A DNA stretch of 64,000 bases from Bog-756 sp963703145 (GCA_963703145.1 OY969793.1:930001-994000); one strand, 5' to 3'. Positions 45,266 through 53,798 are shown, counted from the stretch's first letter. Numbers and translations are program-made. The notes: generated by a model from the sequence alone, not told the origin.

Positions 45266-46099
45266 TCAGGGTCGTCGCATGGCGTCGCGCAATGGCCGGT
45301 AGCCGATGCAGGTGACGCCGGCCTCGGCGATGAGCCGGTCGAAGCCCCGGTCGGCCACCAATAGGACGTGGTCGGCCACTCGGGACTCCCAGTCGTCGGT
45401 GATGGCCCGCAGTTCAGGGGTATCGATGGCCGGATGGAGCGTGAGCTCGGTCACGCCTGGCTCCAGTCCGTGGACGAACTCCAAAAAGACGGTGCGGTTG
45501 GCCCATGACGGCAGGGTGGCGAAGCGATCGGCGAACAGGACCCCGGCATCGGCGGCCAGCTGGCGCACGGGGAATCCCACCTGGGGCTCGGTCTCGGCGC
45601 TCAGCAGGCGGAGGGGCAGGCCGAAGTCGACGGCCAGTTCGAGATAGACGTCGAAGAACTCCGGCCGGAGCAAGAGGGCTTCGAGGTGGGTGTCGAGGTG
45701 ACTGATGTCGAAGCCCCACAGGACGGCCCGCTCCAGCTGGGCCCGGCACTCGCGGCGGACCTCGTCGATGTCCGCGTGGTCCCAGACGTCGGTGACCGTG
45801 CGGGGAAAGCCGCCGTCGCCGTCGAGCAACGACGGGGCCTGGGTGATCGGTCCCCAGCGGTAGAGGTCGTGCTCGGCGTTGAGGGTGAGGTGGACCCCGA
45901 CGTCCTCGCCCCGGAACCGTGAGGCCGACTCCCACGCCCAGGGGGCGGGCACGACGAGCGAGGCGCTCGTGCCGATCCCTTCGTCCAGTGCCTCGTAGAC
46001 ACCCACTGTGGCCGCGTGACAGAAGCCGAGGTCAGCACAGTTGAGGATCAGCAGTTTCGCGTCCGGTGGGTAGCCCAGGCGGTCGGCGACGGTCGGCAT
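45266..46099 (-). CDS. ChbG/HpnK (YdjC-like) family deacetylase
   Basis: A 277-residue carbohydrate deacetylase-like protein of the ChbG/HpnK family. Expected metal and catalytic motifs are NCADLGFCHAATVGVYEAL (normally NADDFG, here altered to NCADLG), DVGVHLTLNAEHD, and ISHLDTHLEALL, followed by ELTLHPAIDTPEL. The first Asp pair is reduced to one Asp. ATG 46099 is chosen because TACGGT lies seven bases upstream. Substrates of the family are N-acetylated sugars such as chitobiose or hopanoid glucosamine; none can be assigned here. Confidence 0.87.
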   Translation of the reverse strand: MPTVADRLGYPPDAKLLILNCADLGFCHAATVGVYEALDEGIGTSASLVVPAPWAWESASRFRGEDVGVHLTLNAEHDLYRWGPITQAPSLLDGDGGFPRTVTDVWDHADIDEVRRECRAQLERAVLWGFDISHLDTHLEALLLRPEFFDVYLELAVDFGLPLRLLSAETEPQVGFPVRQLAADAGVLFADRFATLPSWANRTVFLEFVHGLEPGVTELTLHPAIDTPELRAITDDWESRVADHVLLVADRGFDRLIAEAGVTCIGYRPLRDAMRRP

Positions 46100-46106
46100 G
46101 CACATG

Positions 46107-46112
46107 ACCGTA
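46107..46112 (-). promoter_or_regulatory. -10 box of ChbG-like gene (TACGGT)
   Basis: TACGGT on the minus strand, seven bases before ATG 46099. Confidence 0.45.
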
Positions 46113-46125
46113 GTGCGGCTGGGCC

Positions 46126-46482
46126 TCAGGCAGCGCAACCAGTGGAGCCTGCCGCGTCTCGCGAATCGGCCCGTTGGTCGTGGCCGGTGTCGGGGACGGT
46201 GGTGGCCGCCAAAAGGGCGCGGGCTGCGGCGATGCCCTGGCGTCCGATCAGTCGGGTGCGCTCGTCGAGACGCGACCCGTCGTCGGCCACGGGTCCCGAG
46301 CGAACAACGGTGGTGGTCCGACGGGCCAGCGCACTGGCCCGAGATGCCGCCCGGCGACGCCGCCCGCCGTCGGACCCCGGACGGCTTCGGGGCGGCCGGC
46401 CTGACCGGTCGGTCGGGGCCGTCGGGGGAAGCGGGAGCTCGAGCTGGGTGGCGGTGTCCGTGGGGCTCCGACGGGTGGTCAT
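46126..46482 (-). CDS. Small basic hypothetical protein
   Basis: A 118-residue reading frame between the ChbG-like gene and a divergent LLM gene. It contains TQLELPLPP near the N-terminus, a long Arg/Ser-rich middle, and a possible helix SRLDERTRLIGRQGIAAARA. The composition is biased, and the frame could be chance in this GC content. The helix and its position upstream of a same-strand gene make a real small protein plausible. No signal or motif is assignable. Confidence 0.35.
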   Translation of the reverse strand: MTTRRSPTDTATQLELPLPPTAPTDRSGRPPRSRPGSDGGRRRRAASRASALARRTTTVVRSGPVADDGSRLDERTRLIGRQGIAAARALLAATTVPDTGHDQRADSRDAAGSTGCAA

Positions 46483-46518
46483 GGGTGCACTATGCCCGGA
46501 GGGTGTATTACGGGCGCC

Positions 46519-47511
46519 ATGACCGACGCCACCGCGACACCGGCCACCGGGCAGCGCTACGGGATCACCGTGCCCTTCGATGGGGTCACCCTCGCAGATC
46601 ACCGCAGGTGGTATGAGGAATTGCTCCGTCTGGGGTACACCGATGTCTGGACGGCCGAGACCGATGGACTGGACGGGTTCACCCCACTGGCCCTGGCCTC
46701 GGCCTGGTGCCCGTCCCTGCAACTGGGCGTGGCCATCATCCCCGCGTACACCCGCGGCCCGGCCTTGTTGGCCCAGAGCATTGCGGCCATGGCCGAGGCG
46801 GCGCCCGGTCGGTTCACCTTGGGGCTCGGCACATCGTCTGACGTGATCGTGAGCCGCTGGAACGGCATCGAGTTCACCGAGCCCTACCGCCGGGTGCGGG
46901 ACACCATTCGCTTCCTCCGCTCGGCCCTGGCCGGGGAAAAGGTCGACCACGACTATGAGACATTCACGGTTCGGGGGTTCCGATTGGCCCGTGCCGTGGC
47001 CGAACCCCCGCCCCTGTTCCTGGCGGCCCTGCGCCCGGGGATGCTGCGCCTGGCCGGACGGGAGGCCGATGGTGTGATCATCAACTGGCTGTCGGCCGAG
47101 GACGTGGCGACGGTCACCCCTGAGCTGGGCGCCGACCTACCGGTGGCGGCACGCATCTTCGTCATTCCCACCGAGGATGCCGAGGCAGCGCGGGCCGTGG
47201 GGCGCCGGATGGTGGCGGCCTACTTGAACGTCGGGGTCTACGCGGCCTTCCACCGGTGGCTGGGCCGGGGGGCCGAGCTCGAGCCGATGTGGTCGGCGTG
47301 GCAGGCCGGAGACCGCAAAGGGGCGCTCGCCGCCATCCCCGATGCCGTGGTCGACTCCCTCATCGTCCATGGTTCATTCGAGGACTGCCGGTCCCACATC
47401 GGCCGCTATGTGGACCACGGGGTAACCGTCCCCGTGTTGGCCGTGATTCCGATCGACACGTCATTGGAGGATGCCGTGGCCGGACTGGCGCCACCGTGGT
47501 CGTCGCGGTGA
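46519..47511 (+). CDS. LLM class F420-dependent oxidoreductase
   Basis: A 330-residue luciferase-like monooxygenase-fold (TIM-barrel) protein. GITVPFDGVTLADHRRWYEE, LGYTDVWTAETDG, and GRFTLGLGTSSDVIVSRWNG are typical of the F420-dependent LLM class. ATG 46519 has TATTAC seven bases upstream, a weak -10; ATG 46492 would add nine residues. No bacterial luciferase-type flavin reductase is nearby. The substrate is unknown. A related protein is encoded 130 bases downstream. Confidence 0.88.
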   Translation: MTDATATPATGQRYGITVPFDGVTLADHRRWYEELLRLGYTDVWTAETDGLDGFTPLALASAWCPSLQLGVAIIPAYTRGPALLAQSIAAMAEAAPGRFTLGLGTSSDVIVSRWNGIEFTEPYRRVRDTIRFLRSALAGEKVDHDYETFTVRGFRLARAVAEPPPLFLAALRPGMLRLAGREADGVIINWLSAEDVATVTPELGADLPVAARIFVIPTEDAEAARAVGRRMVAAYLNVGVYAAFHRWLGRGAELEPMWSAWQAGDRKGALAAIPDAVVDSLIVHGSFEDCRSHIGRYVDHGVTVPVLAVIPIDTSLEDAVAGLAPPWSSR

Positions 47512-47640
47512 GCCTCGGCGCAGGCGGCGCTGCGACGGCGTGGTGGTGACCGCTACGGTTGGTCTCCGACCGCCGGCGTAGCCCGGCCTCTCCGGGGTCC
47601 CCATGATGGGGGGGACCGCCCACGGACCAAAGGAGCCACC

Positions 47641-48546
47641 GTGCGCATTGGCGTGATGATCGACACCGAGCAGCCGTTCGATGGGGTGGTAGACCAGGTC
47701 GCCTCGCTGCGCGACGTCGGGATCCAGGTCGCCTGGGCGTCGCAAATCTTCGGCTACGACGCGCTGACCGCACTGGCGGTGATCGGCCGCGAGGTGAGCG
47801 GGATCGACCTCGGCACCGGCGTGGTCCCGACCTATCCGCGGCACCCGGTGATGCTGGGGTCCCAGGCGCTCACCGTGCAGGCCGCCACCGGTGGCCGCCT
47901 CACCCTCGGGATCGGGCTGTCCCATCAGCTGGTCATCGAGAACGTGTTCGGGCACTCCTTCGACAAGCCCGCACGCCATATGCGGGAGTACCTCTCGATA
48001 CTCCTACCGGTCCTTCAGGGCGAGCAGGTGACCTTCACCGGGGAGACGCTCAGCGCCTCGACGTTCGGACCGCTACAGATCGACGCGCCGGCCCCGCCGG
48101 TGCTGGTGGCCGCCCTCGGTTCGGTAATGCTGCGCCTGGCGGGCCGGATGGCAGCGGGAACAGCCACTTGGATGACCGGACCGGCCACCATCGAATCCCA
48201 CATCGCCCCGACCATCCGAGCCGCGGCCGCCGAGGCGGGCCGTCCCGATCCTCAAATCGCTGTCGGACTCCCGGTGTGCGTGACCGCCGACGCGGCCGGC
48301 GCCCGGGCCAAGGCGGCCGAAGTGTTCGCCATGTACGGCTTCCTGCCCTCCTACCGGGCCATGCTGGACCGCGAGGGCGCAGAGGGTCCCGCCGATGTGG
48401 CCATCGTGGGCACCGCATCAGAGGTGGCGGGCCAGGTCCGACGTCTGGCTGGCCTCGGGGCCACCGATCTGATCGGTGCCCCGTTTGGGAGCACCGACGA
48501 GGTCCGGGCCACGGTGGATACGCTCGCCGGTCTGGTCGGGAGCTGA
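47641..48546 (+). CDS. LLM class F420-dependent oxidoreductase
   Basis: A 301-residue LLM-fold protein, shorter than its upstream neighbour. MRIGVMIDTEQPFDGVVDQV, QVAWASQIFGYDALTAL, TGGRLTLGIGLSHQLVIEN, and HMREYLSILLPVLQGEQVTF fit the mycobacterial F420-dependent class. GTG 47641 follows AAAGGAGCCACC, one of the best ribosome-binding sites in the window. A 7-bp hairpin (GGTCCCC / GGGGACC, 47596-47617) lies just upstream of that site in the leader. Confidence 0.9.
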   Translation: MRIGVMIDTEQPFDGVVDQVASLRDVGIQVAWASQIFGYDALTALAVIGREVSGIDLGTGVVPTYPRHPVMLGSQALTVQAATGGRLTLGIGLSHQLVIENVFGHSFDKPARHMREYLSILLPVLQGEQVTFTGETLSASTFGPLQIDAPAPPVLVAALGSVMLRLAGRMAAGTATWMTGPATIESHIAPTIRAAAAEAGRPDPQIAVGLPVCVTADAAGARAKAAEVFAMYGFLPSYRAMLDREGAEGPADVAIVGTASEVAGQVRRLAGLGATDLIGAPFGSTDEVRATVDTLAGLVGS

Positions 48547-48593
48547 GGCACCACCGCCCAGTACCCGTGGACCGATCGGTCCCGGGCCGTTGA

Positions 48594-49202
48594 TCAGTTG
48601 GCCAGGCGGGTGTGCTTGAACTCGTTGAGCTCGGGATGATCGGTGATCAGGTCGAGTACCCGAGTGATGGTGTCCCGAGCCAGCTGGGTGTCGCCCTGGG
48701 GCCGATTCATCAGTCGGACGAACACGCCGCCGCCGCCCGTCATGAACGTCGGCACACCGAACACGTCCAGATCGGCCACGACCTGCTCGTGCTCCTCACG
48801 GATCAACTTTGCTGGCCAGCCCGCCTCGACCTCGGCCAGTACCAGGTCGGCATCGGCGCCGGCCTTCGTCAGTGCCTCGCCTACCACTCCGGTTTGGCGC
48901 AGATCGCCCCCGTCGTCGTGGCGTGCCGTGAACAGCGAGCGGTGCACCCCGGGGAAGAGATCGGGAAACCGGTCCCGCACGACGACACCAGCAGCCAGGG
49001 ACAGGAGATCCGGCTGGTGGGCCGGGTCGTCCCAGGCTGGCGCACCCCCCTCGGGAACATGGGACTGATTGAGGAAGAACGGCACATAGCGGACCTCCCA
49101 CGGAGCCCCACCTTCCAGGGCGTCGAGCAGGTGCTCGTGGGCATTTCGAGCGAAGGGGCACCGGTAGTCCCAGGTCACGGCGAACGTCGTTGGCGTGCTC
49201 AT
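48594..49202 (-). CDS. DsbA family protein (FrnE/thioredoxin-fold oxidoreductase)
   Basis: A 202-residue thioredoxin-fold protein. After TFAVTWDYRCPFARNAHEH comes the redox motif as CPFA, with a single cysteine instead of CxxC, as in some actinobacterial and glutathione/mycothiol-linked DsbA-like proteins. The cis-Pro loop is VFGVPTFMTGGGG. No signal peptide is present, so it is cytoplasmic. This is consistent with a mycothiol-dependent oxidoreductase, but that is inference. Confidence 0.85.
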   Translation of the reverse strand: MSTPTTFAVTWDYRCPFARNAHEHLLDALEGGAPWEVRYVPFFLNQSHVPEGGAPAWDDPAHQPDLLSLAAGVVVRDRFPDLFPGVHRSLFTARHDDGGDLRQTGVVGEALTKAGADADLVLAEVEAGWPAKLIREEHEQVVADLDVFGVPTFMTGGGGVFVRLMNRPQGDTQLARDTITRVLDLITDHPELNEFKHTRLAN

Positions 49203-49268
49203 ACCCGTGAAACGCCAGTGTCACGCGTTCCATTCCTCAGCGCCCGGCCAACGCGGCGGCCGCTCCGG

Positions 49269-49868
49269 TCAGACCAGGCGCCGCCCGATCATCCCGATGG
49301 CGATTCCGATCGCCGCGCCACCGACCACGTCGGAGGCGTGGTGGGCCCGAAGGTGCAGGCGGCTGAGGCCGACCAGGGTGGCCCCGGTGTAGAGGATGGC
49401 ATTCCCCCGTCGATCCCCCGACTGGCTCATGACGGTCGCCGCGCAGAACGCCGCCAGGGTGTGACCGCTCGGGAAGCTGCTGGTCTTCGGCTCGCGTACC
49501 GGCACCCCGCCCTCGGTGACCCGCAGCCCAGTGCGGTCGGGGCGGGCCCTCCCCACCAGCGCTTTCAGCGTGGTGTTGGTCAGATTGGACTCGACGCCGG
49601 CGATGGCCAGGGCCCGAACGGCGCGGGCCCGCTCAGGACCCGTGTGTCGGGCACGCCACGCCGTCGTGGCGGCCCACATCAACCCGTGGTCCCCGAGCCC
49701 GGTGATGACCTTGGCGGCGCCATCGAAGGCCGGGGAGCCCCGCAGCGGCTCGAACCATCGGTCGACGCGATCGTCGACCACCTCCACCAGTCCGAGGAAG
49801 CCCGACGGCGACGGGGTGGGCCGCGGATCCGGCGCGGCCTCCGTCGGTGGTGTGACCGTCTCGGTCAC
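49269..49868 (-). CDS. PAP2 superfamily phosphatase
   Basis: A 199-residue type 2 phosphatidic-acid-phosphatase-like membrane protein. All three motifs are visible: KALVGRARPDR (KxxxxxxRP), SSFPSGHT (PSGH), and SRLHLRAHHASDV (SRxxxxxHxxxD). It is shorter than many relatives. Hydrophobic stretches near the C-terminus (GGAAIGIAIGMIG) suggest membrane association. GTG 49868 overlaps the upstream nuclease stop by four bases. Substrates could be lipid phosphates or undecaprenyl pyrophosphate. Confidence 0.9.
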   Translation of the reverse strand: MTETVTPPTEAAPDPRPTPSPSGFLGLVEVVDDRVDRWFEPLRGSPAFDGAAKVITGLGDHGLMWAATTAWRARHTGPERARAVRALAIAGVESNLTNTTLKALVGRARPDRTGLRVTEGGVPVREPKTSSFPSGHTLAAFCAATVMSQSGDRRGNAILYTGATLVGLSRLHLRAHHASDVVGGAAIGIAIGMIGRRLV

Positions 49869-50686
49869 GCCACACCGCCGAGATCGCCGCCCAGCACGCG
49901 TGCCGCCTCGTCGGGATCGCCGCCATAGGCCGGACAAAACGCGCGGAACCGGCAGTAGTTGCACAATGGGGAGGTGCGGGGCCGGAAGTCCTCGTCCCGG
50001 CAGGCCCGCTCGATCGCCGACCACACGGCGACCGCCTTCTGGCGCTGCCCCCGTAACGCCTGCTCAGTGGGCTCGGCGATGATCGTGGTCGGCTCCTTCA
50101 GGTGCAGCAGCTTCACCTGCACGGGGCGCCTCCCGAACACCTCGAGACAGAGAAGCGCGTAGATGTGGACGCCGATCAGCTTGGACTGCTCGTAGGCGGG
50201 CGAGGGTGCCCGGCCGGTCTTGTAGTCGATCACCACCAATTCGCCGTCCTCGGTCCGGTCGAGACGGTCGATGATGCCGCGTAGGCGCAGATCGCCGACC
50301 CGGGCCTCCAGGGTGAGTTCGACGCCCAACGGCGTGATCTCGTTGGGGTCCTCCAGCTCGAAATAGTGCTGCACCAGAACCGCTGCTTCGTCCCGCAGGG
50401 CGTCGGCTTCGGCGGGCGGGAGGGCCAGTGACCGGTAGTCGGGATCGTCCTGGAGGGCGATCCACGCCGTGTCGAGCTCACGCTGTGCGGCCTCGGGGGT
50501 GCGCCGGCCCTGGTCGTGGCACCAGAACAGTTCCTCCAGCACTCGGTGGACGAGGGTCCCCTTGACGGTCCAGATCGTCGGTTCCTCGGGGAGGTGTTCG
50601 ATGGCGTTGAACCGGAAAGCCAGCGCGCAGTCGCGGAACGAGGTGACCTTGGATGGCGACAGGGAGCGAGGCGGGGCGAACGGCAC
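49865..50686 (-). CDS. RecB-like PD-(D/E)XK nuclease with predicted Fe-S cluster
   Basis: A 273-residue single-domain nuclease related to the C-terminal module of AddB/RecB and Cas4. The active site is GIIDRLDRTEDGELVVIDYK: Asp in IIDRLD, then the D-x-K of VVIDYKTG. Cysteines in SFRDCALAF and CNYCRFRAFCP would hold a 4Fe-4S cluster. GTG 50686 is chosen because TAGTCT lies exactly six bases upstream; a GTG at 50692 would abut the -10 box. It is followed by PAP2 with a four-base overlap. It is not near any CRISPR or addA gene. Confidence 0.87.
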   Translation of the reverse strand: MPFAPPRSLSPSKVTSFRDCALAFRFNAIEHLPEEPTIWTVKGTLVHRVLEELFWCHDQGRRTPEAAQRELDTAWIALQDDPDYRSLALPPAEADALRDEAAVLVQHYFELEDPNEITPLGVELTLEARVGDLRLRGIIDRLDRTEDGELVVIDYKTGRAPSPAYEQSKLIGVHIYALLCLEVFGRRPVQVKLLHLKEPTTIIAEPTEQALRGQRQKAVAVWSAIERACRDEDFRPRTSPLCNYCRFRAFCPAYGGDPDEAARVLGGDLGGVA

Positions 50687-50692
50687 CGCCAC

Positions 50693-50698
50693 AGACTA
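50693..50698 (-). promoter_or_regulatory. -10 box of RecB-like nuclease gene (TAGTCT)
   Basis: TAGTCT on the minus strand, six bases before GTG 50686. Confidence 0.5.
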
Positions 50699-50763
50699 CG
50701 ACGAGGGTGTGCCGGTCGAGGGCGACCGGCGGTCTGCCGGTCGAGGCCGGACCGGCGCTGGGC

Positions 50764-51677
50764 CTAGGGCAGCGTCGACGGGGCCCCGGCCTCGGATCCG
50801 AACGACTCGAGTACCGAATCGGCCACGACGGTCGGCTGTTCGAGGGGTCCGAAGTGGCCGACGCCGGGGATGACCTCGACGCGCGGGTGGGGGAGTCGGG
50901 AGGCGTCCTTGTGGAGAAACGCCGGCCCGAACGAATCGGTGTGCTCGCCGCAGCTGAGGGTCACCGGGCAGTGGACCTCGGGAAGGTGTTCGAAGGCGGT
51001 GTGAGAGAAGCCTCGGGTGTAGATCTCCGCCTCGTCGTCGCGGCGGCACCGAAGCCGGATGGCACGTCCGTCGCCCCCCCCTCGACGGGGATCAGTTCGA
51101 AGCCACTCTCGACGTAGGCCAGGAGTACGTCGGGGTCGAGCGAGGAGAAGGGGGGCTTGGACGAGAAGTTGGTGAAGGCCAGTTCCGCCGACGGGAAGGT
51201 GTCGCGTCGCCTGCGGGCCCCGGCCGACAACGGATTGTCGCTGGGGACGTCGGCGTCAGGGGTACCAGGGAACATCACCGGCTCGAAGCAGTACAGGGCC
51301 CGGAAGGTCCCGGGTGCGGCCTGTTCGGCCAGGAGCACCGCGGCACCGCCACAGGAGTGGCCGAAGGCGTAGGGATGGTCGAGCCCGAGATCGTCGACGG
51401 CGGTGGCCACGTCGGCGGCGAAACCCGACCATTCGAAGTCACCGTCGCCGGGCCGTTCGGACCGACCGTGGGCCCGGAGGTCCACGCCCCAGCAGTGGAA
51501 CTGGTCGGACAAGCCGGCGGCCAATGGGATGAACACCTCAGCGCAGAACCCGGTGGCATGGACCAACAGGAGATCGCTCCGTCCCCGACCGCCGAAGTCG
51601 TAGACCTCGATGCCCACACCGTCGGGCGTGGTGCTGCGGTGGTGCGCCGGCCGGTCCCGATCGATCGCCGTGGTCAC
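50764..51677 (-). pseudogene. Alpha/beta-fold hydrolase, interrupted in a G8 tract
   Basis: About 304 residues if read through. The oxyanion region is LLLVHATGFCAEVFIPLA, the nucleophile elbow GHSCGGAAVLLAE (GxSxG), and LRAHGRSERPGDGDFEW is typical. In the C-terminal frame, VHCPVTLSCGEHTDSFG and EVIPGVGHFGPLEQP supply the acid and the His. The frame breaks at the run of eight C (plus strand 51074-51081). With a ninth base the protein continues as IRLRCRRDDEAEIYT and ends at 50764. GTG 51677 has TACCGT seven bases upstream. The substrate is unknown. Confidence 0.82.
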
Positions 51678-51684
51678 GCTGGTG

Positions 51685-51690
51685 ACGGTA
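51685..51690 (-). promoter_or_regulatory. -10 box of alpha/beta hydrolase gene (TACCGT)
   Basis: TACCGT on the minus strand, seven bases before GTG 51677. Confidence 0.45.
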
Positions 51691-51806
51691 GCCGCGCAGG
51701 GCGGCCAGTCGACCACCCACGCCGTCTGGACCCGGCGGGCATCCCGCAACCTTGGTGCCGCTGATGCACCCTGGGGTGGCCTCGACCGGCTAGACAGTGG
51801 GGACTT

Positions 51807-52415
51807 ATGGAGCATTTTCTCGAGTCCTGGGGCTACGTGGCGGTATTCGTCCTCAGCTTCATCTCCTCGATGGGCCTGCCGGTGGGCGCCGAGGTGGCCA
51901 TCATCTACGGCGGGGTCCTGGCCAGCGGCCAGATCCCGAACGAGCCCCACCACCTGAGCCTGGTGGTGGTCATCGTGGTGGCCACCCTGGCCGAGGTGCT
52001 CGGGTCCCTGGCCGGCTACCTCATCGGCGCCTACGGGGGCCGTCCCTTGGTGGACAAGGTGGGCAAGTACGTGCTGTTGACCCACCGGGACCTCGACCGG
52101 GCTGAGGCCTGGTTCGCCCGACGGGGGGAGCCGGTGGTCCTGTTCGGCCGGTTCATCCCCCTGCTCCGGTCCTTTGTGTCCTTCGCCGCCGGCCTCGGGG
52201 AGATGGCCATCGGCAAGTTCTTGGTGTTCACCGTCATCGGCTGTGCCATCTGGTGCACCGTCCTCACCAGCGTGGGCTATTCCCTCGGCTCCAGCTACAA
52301 CCATGTGCTGAAGGCCTTCGGCTACGCCGGCTACGTGGCCGCCGTGGTGGTGGTCATCGCCGTGGTGATCCTGTTCGCCCACCGCTTCCGGGTCCTGCGA
52401 GAGGAGCGTCGCTGA
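51807..52415 (+). CDS. DedA family membrane protein
   Basis: A 202-residue DedA/SNARE-associated family protein with four or five hydrophobic segments. It has the family motif FGRFIPLLRSFVSFAAGLGEM and an N-terminal GLPVGAEVAIIYGG re-entrant region. Some DedA proteins flip undecaprenyl phosphate or phospholipids. The last codons overlap a possible CTG start of the next gene. Confidence 0.91.
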   Translation: MEHFLESWGYVAVFVLSFISSMGLPVGAEVAIIYGGVLASGQIPNEPHHLSLVVVIVVATLAEVLGSLAGYLIGAYGGRPLVDKVGKYVLLTHRDLDRAEAWFARRGEPVVLFGRFIPLLRSFVSFAAGLGEMAIGKFLVFTVIGCAIWCTVLTSVGYSLGSSYNHVLKAFGYAGYVAAVVVVIAVVILFAHRFRVLREERR

Positions 52416-52759
52416 CCCGGGCCCAGCCGGCGTCGGCCCGCAAGGCGGCACGGCAGGCCTCCGAGCACCTCGAGCGCTCAGAGACGTGGAACGGGCTCAA
52501 GCGCGGGGATCCCGTTGTGGTCTCCGGACTGTCGATGCGCGGTGCCGATTGGCGATTCCAGGCCCATGTCCGCAACAGCCGCAACGGCACCGAGTCCGTC
52601 GAGGTGGTGGGGGGACGGCCGGGGGACCGGAGCATCCGGTCGTTCGAACCAGGCCGGATCTTCGCCGTGACCGGGAAGAAGCGGGCCCGGTCGGGCGCCG
52701 CCAAGGCCGTCTCCGGCGAGCTGTCCCTGGCCGAGGCGCCGCAGCTGCCGCTGGGGTGA
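52412..52759 (+). CDS. Conserved-looking hypothetical protein, possible CTG start
   Basis: A 115-residue protein I do not recognise. Its core is SETWNGLKRGDPVVVSGLSM, then RFQAHVRNSRNGTESVEVVG and RSIRSFEPGRIFAV, like a small SH3-type beta-barrel, with a basic Ala-rich N-terminus. No ATG, GTG or TTG exists in frame between the DedA stop region and residue 36. CTG 52412 overlaps the DedA stop as CTGA and has GAGGAG six bases upstream, which suggests a coupled non-standard start. A frameshift upstream is the alternative. Confidence 0.55.
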   Translation: MTRAQPASARKAARQASEHLERSETWNGLKRGDPVVVSGLSMRGADWRFQAHVRNSRNGTESVEVVGGRPGDRSIRSFEPGRIFAVTGKKRARSGAAKAVSGELSLAEAPQLPLG

Positions 52760-52794
52760 ACGCAGCGGTCGTCGGGCCGCTCGGACCCCGGCGA

Positions 52795-52800
52795 TAGGGT
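52795..52800 (+). promoter_or_regulatory. -10 box of PIG-L deacetylase gene (TAGGGT)
   Basis: TAGGGT, seven bases before ATG 52808. Confidence 0.5.
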
Positions 52801-52807
52801 CGGTCCC

Positions 52808-53620
52808 ATGGCCACCATCGTGTTCGTCCATGCTCACCCCGATGACGAGGCCATCGCCACGGGCGGGACGATGGCAAAACTGTCCGCCGCCGGGCACCGA
52901 GTCGTGCTGGTCACCGCCACCCGTGGCGAGCTGGGCGAGCTGCCTGCTGGGGGACTCGAGCCGGGGGAGACCCTCACCGATCGTCGGGTGACTGAGCTGG
53001 AACGGGCCTGTGCCATCCTCGGGGTGGCCCGTCAGGCCTATCTGGGCTATCTCGATTCGGGGATGGCCGACGAGCCGACCAACGACCGGGAGGGGAGCTT
53101 CGCCTCGGCCGATGTGGGCGAGGCAGCCGGTCGCCTAGCCGGGATCCTCGCCGAGGAGGAGGCCGACGTGCTGGTCACCTACGACGAGCACGGAGGCTAC
53201 GGGCATCCCGATCACATCCAGGTCCACCGGGTGTCGATGGCTGCAGCCGACCTGGCCCACACGCCGGTTGTCTACCTGGCCACCATGAACCGGGACTTCA
53301 TGGCCTCGCTGGCGACCCAGGTGGAGGAGTCGGACTGGAGCCCGCCGGAGGGCAGCACCGACGGCATTGAGACCATGGGTGAGCCGGCCAGCCGTCTGAC
53401 CACCGAGATCGACGTCACCGAGTGGCTCGACGCTAAGCGCGAGTCCATGCGGGTGCACGCCAGCCAGATCACCGAGGACAGCTTCTTTTTGGCCATGCCC
53501 GATGACGTGTTCACCATCGTGTGGGGCCGCGAATGGTATGTCCGGGTTCGACCGGCGATGCCAGCCGGCGACCGAACGGACATGGAGGACACCTTCTTGC
53601 TTCCGGCCCGGGTGTCGTGA
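52808..53620 (+). CDS. PIG-L/LmbE family deacetylase (MshB-like)
   Basis: A 270-residue zinc deacetylase. The metal motif is VHAHPDDEAIATGGT, the second motif is YGHPDHIQVHRV, and the ATRGELGELP segment is typical of the MshB/LmbE family. MshB makes GlcN-Ins in mycothiol synthesis; this protein is a candidate but is about as close in layout to general LmbE proteins. It is distinct from the Mca-like gene at 43093. It overlaps the small gene at 53617 by four bases. Confidence 0.88.
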   Translation: MATIVFVHAHPDDEAIATGGTMAKLSAAGHRVVLVTATRGELGELPAGGLEPGETLTDRRVTELERACAILGVARQAYLGYLDSGMADEPTNDREGSFASADVGEAAGRLAGILAEEEADVLVTYDEHGGYGHPDHIQVHRVSMAAADLAHTPVVYLATMNRDFMASLATQVEESDWSPPEGSTDGIETMGEPASRLTTEIDVTEWLDAKRESMRVHASQITEDSFFLAMPDDVFTIVWGREWYVRVRPAMPAGDRTDMEDTFLLPARVS

Positions 53621-53787
53621 CCACACAGCACCGGGTTCTCCGGGTCCATGGTGGCCGGCTCGTCGTGGCCGAGCGGCGGCTCGACCTCGAGACCGAACTG
53701 GATGCCGCCGCTGAGGAGGGCTTCGAGCTGGTCAACTCGTTCGCCGTGGACGACAACGTGTACCTGGTGCTCCGCCGGGACGCCTAG
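53617..53787 (+). CDS. DUF4177-like small protein
   Basis: A 56-residue protein: a beta strand (HRVLRVHGGRLVVAE), a helix with ELDAAAEEGFELVNSF, and a last strand YLVLRRDA. This is the pattern of DUF4177-type small proteins (helix with EGWELV, then a strand). The GTG at 53617 overlaps the deacetylase stop (GTGA). The role is unknown. It converges on the diguanylate cyclase gene with an 11-base gap. Confidence 0.7.
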   Translation: MTTQHRVLRVHGGRLVVAERRLDLETELDAAAEEGFELVNSFAVDDNVYLVLRRDA

Positions 53788-53798
53788 GTGCTGGGTGG

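Noticed and set aside
49865..50686. A stand-alone Cas4 nuclease
   Set aside because: The PD-(D/E)XK and cysteine layout would also fit, but there are no cas genes or repeats nearby; RecB-like is the safer name.
52808..53620. A firm assignment as MshB
   Set aside because: Motifs fit the PIG-L/LmbE family in general; nothing in the sequence alone separates MshB from other members.
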